Origin: Planctomycetaceae bacterium
GTDB lineage: Bacteria; Planctomycetota; Planctomycetia; Planctomycetales; Planctomycetaceae
DNA length: 39,233 nucleotides
Direction: 5' to 3'
NCBI GenBank assembly: GCA_028284145.1
Contig: JANQSH010000111.1
Coordinates: 1 to 39,233, forward strand
Shown piece by piece: positions 8,201 to 14,452 of the stretch. The notes under the pieces were generated by a model, which had not been told where the DNA came from, searched no databases, and was given only the letters and a program-made list of their open reading frames with translations. The translations under genes were made by a program, and so were the position numbers. The stretch's first letter is position 1. Each line of letters starts with the position of its first letter.

Positions 8201-8641
8201 TTTCCGCAGGCTGAGATCCCGCAATTTCGGAAAGTTGGTTGTTTGCAAATTTGGCAATTTTGTGCCATCCAGCACGAGCGTGTCTAACTCCGGCAGATCG
8301 GTCGGCATTCCGCCCCAGTCATTCAGATTCCGGCAGCCGCGGACATCCAGGCATTGCAGACCAGCCGGCAGTGCAGGGAGCGTTTCGAGATTGCTGATCT
8401 GCCACAGATAGAGATGCGTCAGATTGGGGAACCGCTCTGCCAGATCGACGGGGATCTCAACCTGTATCTCCTTGGCTTCGTCCCCAATGGGGGGAGTGCC
8501 GATGACGATCTTGGTGACCCGGTCGCGGTCTTCGCGGTCCCACTGAAACGCCGCACGATCGTCTTCGTTTTGGGCATCCCAGTATTCGCCGGTTTCTGAA
8601 TACAACGCTATCAATTCGCTGGGGGCGATGTCGGTCGTCAT
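5246..8641 (-). CDS. LRR-Roc-COR-TIR (ROCO family) signalling protein
   Basis: 1131 aa. Leucine-rich repeats occupy ~60-280 (recurring L-x-x-L-x-L-x-x-C/N units). A Roc GTPase follows, with Walker A GNGRSGKSSF (~312-321), G3 DFAGQD (~369) and G4 SKSD (~451). A COR-like dimerisation domain spans ~510-790. A TIR domain (~838-990) begins SISFSYADSD and has LVFWSKKYWYSKFCMTEM, where the Glu after Cys-x-x matches the catalytic Glu of NAD-cleaving TIR domains. A ~130-residue helical C-terminus follows. The start ATG has a good AAGGAG nine bases upstream. It lies 62 nt downstream of FGE-2 and overlaps the ClpX-like gene. Inferred role: GTPase-gated TIR effector, with GTP state or LRR contacts relaying ligand binding by the FGE sensors; NADase activity is predicted, not shown. 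Confidence 0.9.
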   Translation of the reverse strand: MTTDIAPSELIALYSETGEYWDAQNEDDRAAFQWDREDRDRVTKIVIGTPPIGDEAKEIQVEIPVDLAERFPNLTHLYLWQISNLETLPALPAGLQCLDVRGCRNLNDWGGMPTDLPELDTLVLDGTKLPNLQTTNFPKLRDLSLRKCEQISDSWFKEVLKSNSQIELVDGSGLQQLTTLQVAELPRKLKDLRLNSCERLKAVIGEEPNKWPPELRRLELRRARKLATLPDFPRKLDYIDLAYTNSLKALPVMPEYDGAAETIQHPRTLFLFESGVPLEAYLLGETDDTNVAERVLADREESRAGEDTDHELKVILLGNGRSGKSSFARRWVHNEFKEDEETTHGVRLWEKDFDFTPVDDPHGKVRLNIWDFAGQDLYHSTHRLFLQRKAIFLVFHTEHPPGSDDDSDRKEEAKIEEEGDILRPAQYWIDQVRSLGKIPGPVEKEPPVLVVRSKSDRDGEREVASRVDLPDDFSQVVFSAKSGIGLAQIEDWIADQTSELLGTRQQRSLPAPVKRVKDSLNEKIVENNKAYWDQEDEQKPVQSPHPTISLSDFAALVKEHCTELYADDPKLLLDRFHKSGFLYYDERYLPNNIILDQRWAIHGIYTLTSRQSEFGVRLNLERNDGIFTAEWLAEKSWDQAGYDTEAQKLFLQFMLACGMCFKLLNEDESASGQVVYAAPGFFQSREMAAKRHPELEFKTADEWARFGLAGATESDMRSIIANLGADWSRSMQAWRWGCRVRSGITGAYCWFDWARPDDGKHYSHPLNIWFTGPNDPVFEENIRERVSQLFNRGSGNEPALFEKHWPQIDKHILARHSIRSQAIDEFEHGYPSAVPSREEAKGVSISFSYADSDSKKKENGRIGEVPRRLGEKLEKWVKENHLEHKILIYGSTTEEDRLSNFIGALASGDLCLVFWSKKYWYSKFCMTEMMKIFENAPHQRFEFNRIIVWAFDGHRLREDCSGLEVQSSKWENEWLNRANDELDEIRKSADGDRRHETKLLKRRGAVGEWYQFVNDATNFEAFVEALVEYRFTNSLSCPIDDFEVEDTTNQLFQTVMERLDDPIVKVDLALQRLQKGRDEDAVVLLLDALAAKPDKQRDIKARVLSPGNDAIPEELRQAAIKYLKLDEEEGS

Positions 8642-8703
8642 GCTGGAAATCTCCTTTGCCGGGGCTATTGGTCGTCAGTTGGACGACCCGAGAAAAATGT
8701 TTG

Positions 8704-9582
8704 TTACTTCGTATCTCGATTCGGAAAACGGACTTCGCTCAAATTATTTTCACGCGCGGAGCCTGCTCGCTCCGCCTTGGCTGCGGCGTCCCGCCTGGCC
8801 CCGGCTTCACTTGCCGGCTCCGCGGCTGGACTGACCGGGCACGGACCGGAGACCAGGCAGACGCGGAAGCCATGGTACCTAACGCGGTTGTCAGGCCTCC
8901 CCCAGTAGCGATACGCCGCACGACAGAACCCGGAGGAGATGCACCAGCCGCCGCCGCGAAACACCCGGTCAGTGTCAGCGTCACTTGTCACCTCGGGATC
9001 GCACACTCCGTCCGAACGTCGTTTGTAAGCGTGTGCATCCCACGCGTCGCGACACCACTCCCAGACATTCCCGTGCATGTCGTACAGGCCGAACGCGTTG
9101 GGCTGCAATTCACCCACTCGTTGCGTGGACCCCTCAGAGTTGCCGTCGTACCAGCCAGCCGTTGCCAAAGCCGCTGCGCCATCGCCGGTGTAGTATTCGG
9201 TGTCTGTTCCCGCCCGGCAGCCGTATTCCCATTGAGCCTCGCTTGGTAATGTTGGGGTAAAACCCGCTGGAATCTCATCCCGGCCGTTCTCATTCAGCCA
9301 CTGACAGAACTCCAACGCTTCGTGCCAGTCGACCTGCCCGGCAGGGTGATCTGCGAACTTTTCACCAGAGAAATGGTTTTCATGATCCGGGCGGAAAGTC
9401 GCAAATTGCCGCTGGGTTACAGGAAACGTCCCCATATAGAATGGCTGCGTGATGTGGACAAGGTGTAGTGGTTCTTCATCTTTGCGGTAGCCGCGCGAAC
9501 CCATCCAGAATTCGCCAGGTGGGATCAATTGAAACGTCATCTCAACGTTGTTCGGCAAAGTGATCGAAAGCTGCGGGTCCAT
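8704..9582 (-). CDS. FGE/SUMF1-like DGR target protein 2 (FGE-2)
   Basis: 292 aa from ATG 9582, six bases after the reverse-transcriptase stop. It is a compact FGE-fold protein: PPGEFWMGSRGYRKDEE, LPSEAQWEYGCRAGTD, DMHGNVWEWCRDAWD, RGGGWC...GFCRAAYR...GFRVCLVS. It lacks the ~20-residue GWKRALKEAD helix that begins the three other family members, so it may not bind the same partner. VR2 covers residues ~205-246; the usual conserved tail follows. In VR2 the first mutable codon after GGGW became Cys, one position before the canonical FGE active-site Cys, which is Ile here. Predicted ligand-binding sensor, diversified by the adjacent DGR. Confidence 0.93.
   Translation of the reverse strand: MDPQLSITLPNNVEMTFQLIPPGEFWMGSRGYRKDEEPLHLVHITQPFYMGTFPVTQRQFATFRPDHENHFSGEKFADHPAGQVDWHEALEFCQWLNENGRDEIPAGFTPTLPSEAQWEYGCRAGTDTEYYTGDGAAALATAGWYDGNSEGSTQRVGELQPNAFGLYDMHGNVWEWCRDAWDAHAYKRRSDGVCDPEVTSDADTDRVFRGGGWCISSGFCRAAYRYWGRPDNRVRYHGFRVCLVSGPCPVSPAAEPASEAGARRDAAAKAERAGSARENNLSEVRFPNRDTK
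8733..8845 (-). repeat. 113-bp DGR target tail block, copy 2, with hairpin
   Basis: Adjoins VR2; near-identical to the blocks beside VR1 and VR3. Hairpin GCGGAGC 8756-8762 / GCTCCGC 8769-8775, loop of six. Confidence 0.8.
8846..8971 (-). repeat. DGR variable repeat VR2
   Basis: 126 bp, gap-free alignment to the template. I count 15 substitutions, all at template adenines. It encodes the C-terminal variable face of FGE-2. Confidence 0.95.
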
Positions 9583-9588
9583 CTGGTG

Positions 9589-10593
9589 TCAGTCCCCTTC
9601 ATCAATGCAAAATGAGTTGGCAACATTTCGGCGCCAGGCGATATCATCAGCGTGGCGAACGTGGGCAAATAGAGACGTGAGATGCTGCTGAAGTTGGTTC
9701 TCGCCGATTCTCTCACGAACCCAGGCCCTCCGCAACACCCTGAGTTTTCGCCGCAGTCGGCGACGTCCGTTCCTATTGAGTCGAACACGGTCCGGATAAA
9801 TCACGTAACCGAGAAAGGGAATTCCGCGTTGGCAACGATTCCATTCGCCGCCGTTTTTTGTCTTCAAACACAACTTTGAGAGCTCACGATGGGCCTGAGC
9901 ACGAATCTCGCAGAGTTGATCTTGCCTTGCCCAGATCACAATATCGTCCATATAGCGTAGATATGACTGGGCAAGGCGAGTCGCCTTCATCGCATGATCA
10001 AACTGATCAAGGTAGAAGTTACCAAGATACTGGCTGGTCAGAGCTCCAATGGGTAGCCCGCGTCCTGGTTTGGTGTGGTACGATCGGATCAAACTGTCAA
10101 ACAATCTCAGCAGCCGTCGTTCCGAGAAACGTTTTGCCAGTTGGCTGCGGAGTCTCTCGTGATCAATGCTGTCGTAAAACTTCTGAACGTCGATCTTGCC
10201 ATACCAGAGATGCCGGCGTGTCCAGTGGCGAGCCTGCCGAACGGCAGCGTGCTGACCTTTCGATTTCCGACACGCATAACTGTGTTCCAAAGCGCCCATC
10301 TCAAATACGGGCCCCGTGACAGCAATGATGGCATGGTGTACGACGCGGTCTCGAAAACAGGGTGCGTGAATCGTGCGTGTTTTCGTATCGCGAACCTGAA
10401 ATTCCTGATAGGGCTGGAATCGGTACTCACTTGATGACAGTTCCCGGTGGATTGTGTCGCGTTCCGAACAGTCATCTGCGATGAACGCCCGGACTTCATG
10501 CCGGTCACGTTTGCCGCTGGCCGCACGCCACAAAGCTTGCGTGACATTTGCGCGTTCGACGATTCGATCGAACAGATCACTGATCGGCTTCAC
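9589..10593 (-). CDS. DGR reverse transcriptase
   Basis: 334 aa from GTG 10593. This start is set by a strong site (GGGGAGGAG seven bases upstream) and overlaps the end of the HRDC gene by 17 nt; the frame stays open far upstream, but that stretch is the HRDC and target genes in another frame. Motifs: GKIDVQKFYDSIDH (catalytic Asp ~135), LPIGALTSQYLGNFYLDQFD with the G-x-x-x-S-Q form (~183-188) typical of DGR enzymes instead of the S-P of group II intron enzymes, YMDDIV (~214-219) with the catalytic Asp pair, and GIPFLGY in the following palm/thumb. No maturase or endonuclease domain. It copies the TR transcript into mutagenised cDNA. The next gene, FGE-2, starts six bases after its stop. Confidence 0.95.
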   Translation of the reverse strand: MKPISDLFDRIVERANVTQALWRAASGKRDRHEVRAFIADDCSERDTIHRELSSSEYRFQPYQEFQVRDTKTRTIHAPCFRDRVVHHAIIAVTGPVFEMGALEHSYACRKSKGQHAAVRQARHWTRRHLWYGKIDVQKFYDSIDHERLRSQLAKRFSERRLLRLFDSLIRSYHTKPGRGLPIGALTSQYLGNFYLDQFDHAMKATRLAQSYLRYMDDIVIWARQDQLCEIRAQAHRELSKLCLKTKNGGEWNRCQRGIPFLGYVIYPDRVRLNRNGRRRLRRKLRVLRRAWVRERIGENQLQQHLTSLFAHVRHADDIAWRRNVANSFCIDEGD

Positions 10594-11071
10594 GTCTTGT
10601 CTCCTCCCCAATTTTAATTCCTTCGAGAGGAAAGGCGGCCCGCAATATGGGGAGTAAAGGATCAGCGTATTTCTCAACCCGTGCCTGGCCAATGCCGTCA
10701 ACTTTTGAAAAGTCGGCTCTGCACTTGACTTTTTTCTGCACGATCTCGGCAAGTTGAGCATTGCTGAAAACCGCATAGACAGGAACACCATCTTGTGCGG
10801 CCAATTCCTTTCGCATTTCCCGCAACTCGCTGAAAACTCTGAAATCGGAATCGGACAACACGTCACGATAGTCGATTCGTGTTTTGCTGCCGTTCTTAGG
10901 AATGCTGGATGTGGACGAAGCCATTTCGACCACAAAGACAAGCATTGAGCCACCAGCCGTGCTGACAATCTCCTGTCTGACGGTTGCAATTCGATGTGAT
11001 GACAAAAAGGCGTTGAGTTCCGCCAGTTCTGGATCAGTCGGTAAGGGGAATTGAAAGAGTCGATATTGCAC
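10577..11071 (-). CDS. HRDC-domain DGR accessory protein
   Basis: 164 aa from GTG 11071, set by AGGAG with six-base spacing. The N-terminal half starts QYRLFQFPLP and contains a strand pair. The C-terminal ~80 residues match the HRDC fold (helicase and RNase D C-terminal nucleic-acid-binding domain): FRVFSELREMRKELAAQ, VPVYAVFSNAQLAEIV, then VDGIGQARVEKYADPLLPIL. HRDC proteins are known to take the place of the Avd accessory protein in some DGRs; it probably binds the template RNA or the reverse transcriptase. It lies 17 nt downstream of FGE-3 and overlaps the reverse transcriptase gene, so coupled translation is expected. Confidence 0.88.
   Translation of the reverse strand: MQYRLFQFPLPTDPELAELNAFLSSHRIATVRQEIVSTAGGSMLVFVVEMASSTSSIPKNGSKTRIDYRDVLSDSDFRVFSELREMRKELAAQDGVPVYAVFSNAQLAEIVQKKVKCRADFSKVDGIGQARVEKYADPLLPILRAAFPLEGIKIGEETRREADQ
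10601..10609 (-). promoter_or_regulatory. ribosome-binding site of the reverse transcriptase
   Basis: GGGGAGGAG on the minus strand, seven bases before GTG 10593. It decides the start inside a longer open frame. Confidence 0.75.
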
Positions 11072-11077
11072 GTATGG

Positions 11078-11082
11078 CTCCT
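11078..11082 (-). promoter_or_regulatory. ribosome-binding site of the HRDC gene
   Basis: AGGAG on the minus strand, six bases before GTG 11071; supports a start well inside the longer open frame that reaches 11236. Confidence 0.65.
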
Positions 11083-11088
11083 GTTCAC

Positions 11089-12039
11089 TTACTCGATTTT
11101 TCGCGTTTTTCGATTCGGAAAATTCTCTTCGCTCAAATTGTTTTTTTGCGCGGAGCCTGCTCGCTCCGCCTTGGCTGCGGCGTCCCGCCTGGCCCCGGCT
11201 CGACTTGCCGGCTCCGCGGCTGGACTGACTGGACACGGACCGGAGACCAGGCAGACGCGGAAGCCTCGGAACCTAACGCGGACGCCAGGCCTCCACCTGA
11301 GGCGACACGCCGCACGACAGTACCCGGAGGAGTTGACCCAGCCGCCGCCGCGAAACACCCGGTCAGTGTCAGCGTCACTTGTCACCTCGGGATCGCAAAC
11401 TCCATCCAAGCGTCGTTTGTAGGCGTGTTGATCCGATGCGTCGCGGCACCACTCCCAAACATTGCCATGCATATCGTGCAGACCGAAATCGTTGGGCTGC
11501 AACTGGCCCACCGGGTGCGTGCGCCCCTCTGAATTGCCGTTAAACCAGCTAGCTGCCGCCAATGCGGCTTCGCCGTCACCCGTGTAATACTCCGTCTCCG
11601 TTCCCGCCCGGCAGGCGTATTCCCATTGGGCCTCGCTCGGTAATGTTGCGGTAAAACCGGCTGGAATTTCATCTCGGCCGTTCTCATTCAGCCACTGACA
11701 GAACTCCAGCGCTTCGTACCAGTTGACCTGATCGGCGGGATTGTCCGGTCGGTCTGGAAATCCATATTCGTGGTCAGGACGAAAGGTGGAGAACTGCCTC
11801 TGCGTCACAGGAAACGTCCCCAGATAGAACGGCTGCGTGATGTGGACAAGGTGAAGTGGTTCTTCATCTTCGTATTCGCCCCGAGAGCCCATCCAGAATT
11901 CGTCGCTCTCCAGAAATTTATCACCCCGTCTGGGCAGTCGACGAAACGTAAGCGGAATGTCACCTGGTAGCGTGAGCGTGAGATCCGCTTCTTCCAATGC
12001 GTGTTTCCAGCCGTTAGTTGTGTCGGTTTGTCGTTCCAT
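11089..12039 (-). CDS. FGE/SUMF1-like DGR target protein 3 (FGE-3)
   Basis: 316 aa from ATG 12039 (an ATG at 12051 and a GTG at 12111 are in frame; the chosen start aligns with FGE-0/FGE-1, where GWKxALxEAD follows within ~10 residues). FGE-fold markers: DEFWMGSRGEYEDEE, LPSEAQWEYACRAGTE, DMHGNVWEWCRDAS, RGGGWVN...YCRAAC...GFRVCLVS. VR3 covers residues ~226-267. First coding gene downstream of the template and spacer. It is closest to FGE-1, with the same RRLPRRGDKFLE insertion before the FWMGS motif. Predicted diversified sensor. Confidence 0.92.
   Translation of the reverse strand: MERQTDTTNGWKHALEEADLTLTLPGDIPLTFRRLPRRGDKFLESDEFWMGSRGEYEDEEPLHLVHITQPFYLGTFPVTQRQFSTFRPDHEYGFPDRPDNPADQVNWYEALEFCQWLNENGRDEIPAGFTATLPSEAQWEYACRAGTETEYYTGDGEAALAAASWFNGNSEGRTHPVGQLQPNDFGLHDMHGNVWEWCRDASDQHAYKRRLDGVCDPEVTSDADTDRVFRGGGWVNSSGYCRAACRLRWRPGVRVRFRGFRVCLVSGPCPVSPAAEPASRAGARRDAAAKAERAGSAQKNNLSEENFPNRKTRKIE
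11127..11239 (-). repeat. 113-bp DGR target tail block, copy 3, with hairpin
   Basis: Adjoins VR3; hairpin GCGGAGC 11148-11154 / GCTCCGC 11161-11167, loop of six. Slightly more diverged than copies 1 and 2. Confidence 0.8.
11240..11365 (-). repeat. DGR variable repeat VR3
   Basis: 126 bp, gap-free alignment to the template. I count 18 substitutions, all at template adenines. It lies only 880 bp from the template. Confidence 0.95.
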
Positions 12040-12085
12040 GCGTTGATCCATTCGCGAAGAAAAATTGCCACTCGAGAAAATGGTG

Positions 12086-12154
12086 CCTCGGCAGACGTCG
12101 TCATCAAACACTTTTCTGACTGCTGTCGGTGATGAAAGTTGACGCCTGCCGAGG
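12086..12154 (-). ncRNA. stem-loop in the DGR template-RNA spacer
   Basis: In the minus-strand transcript, CCUCGGCAGGCGUC (12154-12141) can pair with GACGUCUGCCGAGG (12099-12086): 14 bp including one G-U pair. The loop is 41 nt and can itself form a CAUCA/UGAUG stem. It lies between the template and FGE-3, where other DGRs carry the structured spacer needed for reverse-transcriptase binding and cDNA priming. The role here is inferred from position. Confidence 0.6.
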
Positions 12155-12244
12155 GCTGATCCTGGGGTTCGTCCGCCGTTTTGAGAAAGCGGAACGGGAA
12201 CACGCGACGTCCGTTTTCGTGAGTATCCACATCACGACTTCGTG

Positions 12245-12370
12245 CCGGAGACCAGGCAGACGCGGAAGCCTTGGTTCCTATTGCGGTTGTCAGGCCTCCT
12301 CCTGTTGCGATACGCCGCACGACAGTTCCTGGAGGAGTTGTTCCAGCTGCCGCCGCGAATCACCCGGTCA
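12245..12370 (-). repeat. DGR template repeat (TR)
   Basis: 126 bp. On the minus strand it reads, in the VR frame, RVIRGGSWNNSSRNC then RAAYRNRRRPDNRNRNQGF, with Asn codons AAC/AAT at the positions that vary between targets. About 26 adenines are available for mutagenesis. It matches VR1-3 with differences only at adenines. No start codon serves this frame (stop near 12437 upstream, TGA about 10 nt past the repeat), so it acts as RNA template and not as protein. Similarity to the targets ends sharply after CTCCGG at the 3' side. Confidence 0.95.
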
Positions 12371-12696
12371 AATTGCGTCTCCCCACAGCAATATCGCTGC
12401 GAAACGATCGTACCAGAAAAACAGGATGTTCGGTATTAATGAACCTTCGGGCTGTATGCTGCGTTAACCTTTTTAGATTGCAGACGCGGGATTAAATCCA
12501 CATTTGTTGTATTGGATTGTGAAGACGCGAAACGACGTTGCTCATACCGCCGAATGGGGTGGTCGTGTGACAGTGAAATCCGATGGAGTCAGGGGTATAC
12601 TCGATGATTCTTACCTTGTTTAAGCCACGGGATACTCTCCCTAGGCAGAAAAAAAATGAAATATAGTTCTGTCACCGTAAATCGATTTAATGGCAC
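12371..12696. other. divergent intergenic region upstream of TR and SLOG gene
   Basis: No gene seen. It must carry the promoter for the minus-strand template RNA/operon and, near 12640-12690 (AT-rich), that of the plus-strand SLOG gene. I cannot name a convincing -35/-10 pair for either. Confidence 0.4.
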
Positions 12697-14430
12697 ATGA
12701 GAAACATTAGCGACACAGAAGGATGGACGAAGCCGATGCAAACGCCAGACATAGATGACAAACCACTTCCAGGCCGATTGCCCCTGGTCGTGCAACTTGG
12801 CTTCAGTGGCTCGCGGTTTCTCTACGGCGATGAGGTCAGCGCGGAACAGCAAGCTGGGTTCGATCAGCAGTTGACCGAAGAGTTGCGCAAGGAGTTCATC
12901 GCTCTTCGCACGAAACTGGGGCTGAACGAGAACCATTTCCTTTGCGGCATTTCCCAGATGGCGATTGGGGCGGACATGCTCTTCGCACGCGCCTGCGCTG
13001 CCGAGTCGATTCCGCACCGCGTCTTCCTGCCGCAGACGCGCGACGAGTTTTTGAACGCCATGAGTTCAAATGGAAAGGCCGATTTTTCGGAAGCCGAAAA
13101 GGAGGTGGCCCGCGAACTTCTCGACAGCCCGAATGTGATTCAGGAACGGGTTGTCAGTGATGCTGTGGATCGTCGTCAGCGGTTCGAGGAATCGAACCTG
13201 GAGATTCTGCATGTGAGTGATGTGATGATCTGCCTGCTGCGCGACGATGCCGGGGAAAAGCCGGGAGGCTCGCAACAGATGTTATCACGAGCAACCGGTC
13301 GTAACGTCGCGACGTTGGAAATGCGGGTTTCCGTTCGGGAAGGCAGACTGATCTGCCAGTCAACCTTTCATCCCTGTGACGGCGCCTGTTTTGAGCCTCC
13401 CGCGTTGCCCGATGAATTGAGCGATATTCCGGCTTACGAAAACTTACCGACTGGAGGCGTGCCGGATGGTCCGGATTTCTTCGGATTCCTGAAGGATTTC
13501 GGGAGCAAAAGGGCGAATGAGCATCGTCGTTTTTTTCAGAATGCCGCGTTTGCGATCATTTTGACGCATGTCATCGCGACCATAATTTCCGCATACAGTC
13601 TGGCTGCCCATAGCGCACCGGGGGGGATGCCGCACGACGAAGTCAACGTTGCGAAGGATCAACGTCAAGGGGGGAATGAGGCCGCCGGTGATCAGAACAT
13701 CGTTGAGGCTGACAACGGACAGGACGTTTTTTTCAAAGGCCTTTTCCTCATGGAACTCATCCTGCTGGCGAGCGGGTTCACCTTGCATCTTGTTGTGCAT
13801 CGGGCCAAAGTGGCCAGGAACTGGGCGTATCGGCGGCTGGTGGCGGAAATCAACCGTTCGATCATCACTGTGCAGAATGTGCCGGCGTATCTCGCTTTTC
13901 TCTTCCGGCTCCCTTTCCCAAATGATTTGCGACCCGTGTTGCGAACTTTGAATGTCCTTCATCTGCGAACAACACGTTCGGGTTCCGGCCTGAATTTTGA
14001 TGAGTTCAAAGAGGAGTACATCAGGAATCGGGTCGACAATCAGGCTCGCTGGTATTCTGACCGTGCGGGGAAGGCCAGAAAGTGGAGCAAAATCGCCAGC
14101 ATGACATTCAAGATCTTCTCCGGACTGGCAATCGTCGTCGTGCTGCTGGAATTGTTTCACCTGTTCGATCTGGGAAGTGTACTGGGACTGTTGAGCGTTA
14201 TCTTCCCGGTGATGGCTGTGGCTGCGACGTCACTTGCCGCCGCGACCGATCTGGATGCTCGCATCGAAACCTTCGAGCAGGCTGCGGAGTTCCTCCGGGA
14301 GCAGCTCCCATTGATCGAAAAGGCGGAATCGATGACGGAAATGACACCATTCATCGTCGTGACGGAAGAACGACTGCTGGGAGAGGTCGCCAACTGGTAT
14401 TCGCGCCGCACCTACCTGGGAATCGTCTAG
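12697..14430 (+). CDS. SLOG-domain / SLATT-like membrane protein
   Basis: 577 aa from ATG 12697 (ATG 12736 is an alternative; neither has a strong ribosome site). Residues ~25-190 look like a SLOG nucleotide-binding Rossmann domain: LGFSGSRFL, ISQMAIGADMLFARACA, HRVFLPQ, SDVMICLLRDD. The C-terminal half has two hydrophobic hairpins (FAIILTHVIATIISAY and LMELILLASGFTLHLVV; FKIFSGLAIVVVLLELF and LLSVIFPVMAVAATSLAA). Between them is a YIRNRVDNQARWY segment like that of SLATT/DUF4231-type effectors. SLOG and SLATT domains recur in conflict systems, where SLOG is predicted to sense or process a nucleotide signal and SLATT to form a membrane pore. Divergent from the DGR operon, so it may be a partner or an independent defence gene. 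Confidence 0.75.
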   Translation: MRNISDTEGWTKPMQTPDIDDKPLPGRLPLVVQLGFSGSRFLYGDEVSAEQQAGFDQQLTEELRKEFIALRTKLGLNENHFLCGISQMAIGADMLFARACAAESIPHRVFLPQTRDEFLNAMSSNGKADFSEAEKEVARELLDSPNVIQERVVSDAVDRRQRFEESNLEILHVSDVMICLLRDDAGEKPGGSQQMLSRATGRNVATLEMRVSVREGRLICQSTFHPCDGACFEPPALPDELSDIPAYENLPTGGVPDGPDFFGFLKDFGSKRANEHRRFFQNAAFAIILTHVIATIISAYSLAAHSAPGGMPHDEVNVAKDQRQGGNEAAGDQNIVEADNGQDVFFKGLFLMELILLASGFTLHLVVHRAKVARNWAYRRLVAEINRSIITVQNVPAYLAFLFRLPFPNDLRPVLRTLNVLHLRTTRSGSGLNFDEFKEEYIRNRVDNQARWYSDRAGKARKWSKIASMTFKIFSGLAIVVVLLELFHLFDLGSVLGLLSVIFPVMAVAATSLAAATDLDARIETFEQAAEFLREQLPLIEKAESMTEMTPFIVVTEERLLGEVANWYSRRTYLGIV

Positions 14431-14452
14431 AATTTTTTGTTGGCTCATATTT

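Larger units (their letters stand above)
8704..12370 (-). other. diversity-generating retroelement core cassette
   Basis: Contiguous minus-strand unit: template repeat, structured spacer, target FGE-3 (VR3), HRDC accessory gene, reverse transcriptase, target FGE-2 (VR2). A third target (VR1) lies 5.6 kb further downstream, behind the ROCO-TIR and ClpX-like genes. DGRs copy TR RNA into adenine-mutagenised cDNA that replaces VR while leaving TR intact. Confidence 0.95.

Noticed and set aside
9589..10593. Group II intron reverse transcriptase or retron
   Set aside because: No maturase/endonuclease domain or intron structure; the G-x-x-x-S-Q motif, TR/VR pairs and HRDC gene indicate a DGR.
10594..11088. 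Reverse-transcriptase frame open upstream to 11088, giving a 499-aa product
   Set aside because: This stretch is the HRDC gene in another frame; a strong ribosome site points to GTG 10593 and the RT family length fits 334 aa.
11072..11236. HRDC frame open upstream to 11236
   Set aside because: The extra residues read the target tail block out of frame; GTG 11071 has AGGAG at ideal spacing.
11805..12320. 171-codon minus frame crossing TR and FGE-3
   Set aside because: It reads both in non-coding frames; no ribosome site and atypical composition.
12245..12370. TR as the end of a fourth target gene
   Set aside because: No start codon serves its frame (a stop lies near 12437) and no FGE sequence precedes it; it is probably a duplicated gene end serving as template.
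2848..12370. Repeated ~240-bp blocks as insertion sequences or CRISPR repeats
   Set aside because: No transposase, terminal inverted repeats or spacers; the blocks are coding 3' ends of paralogous FGE genes plus VRs.
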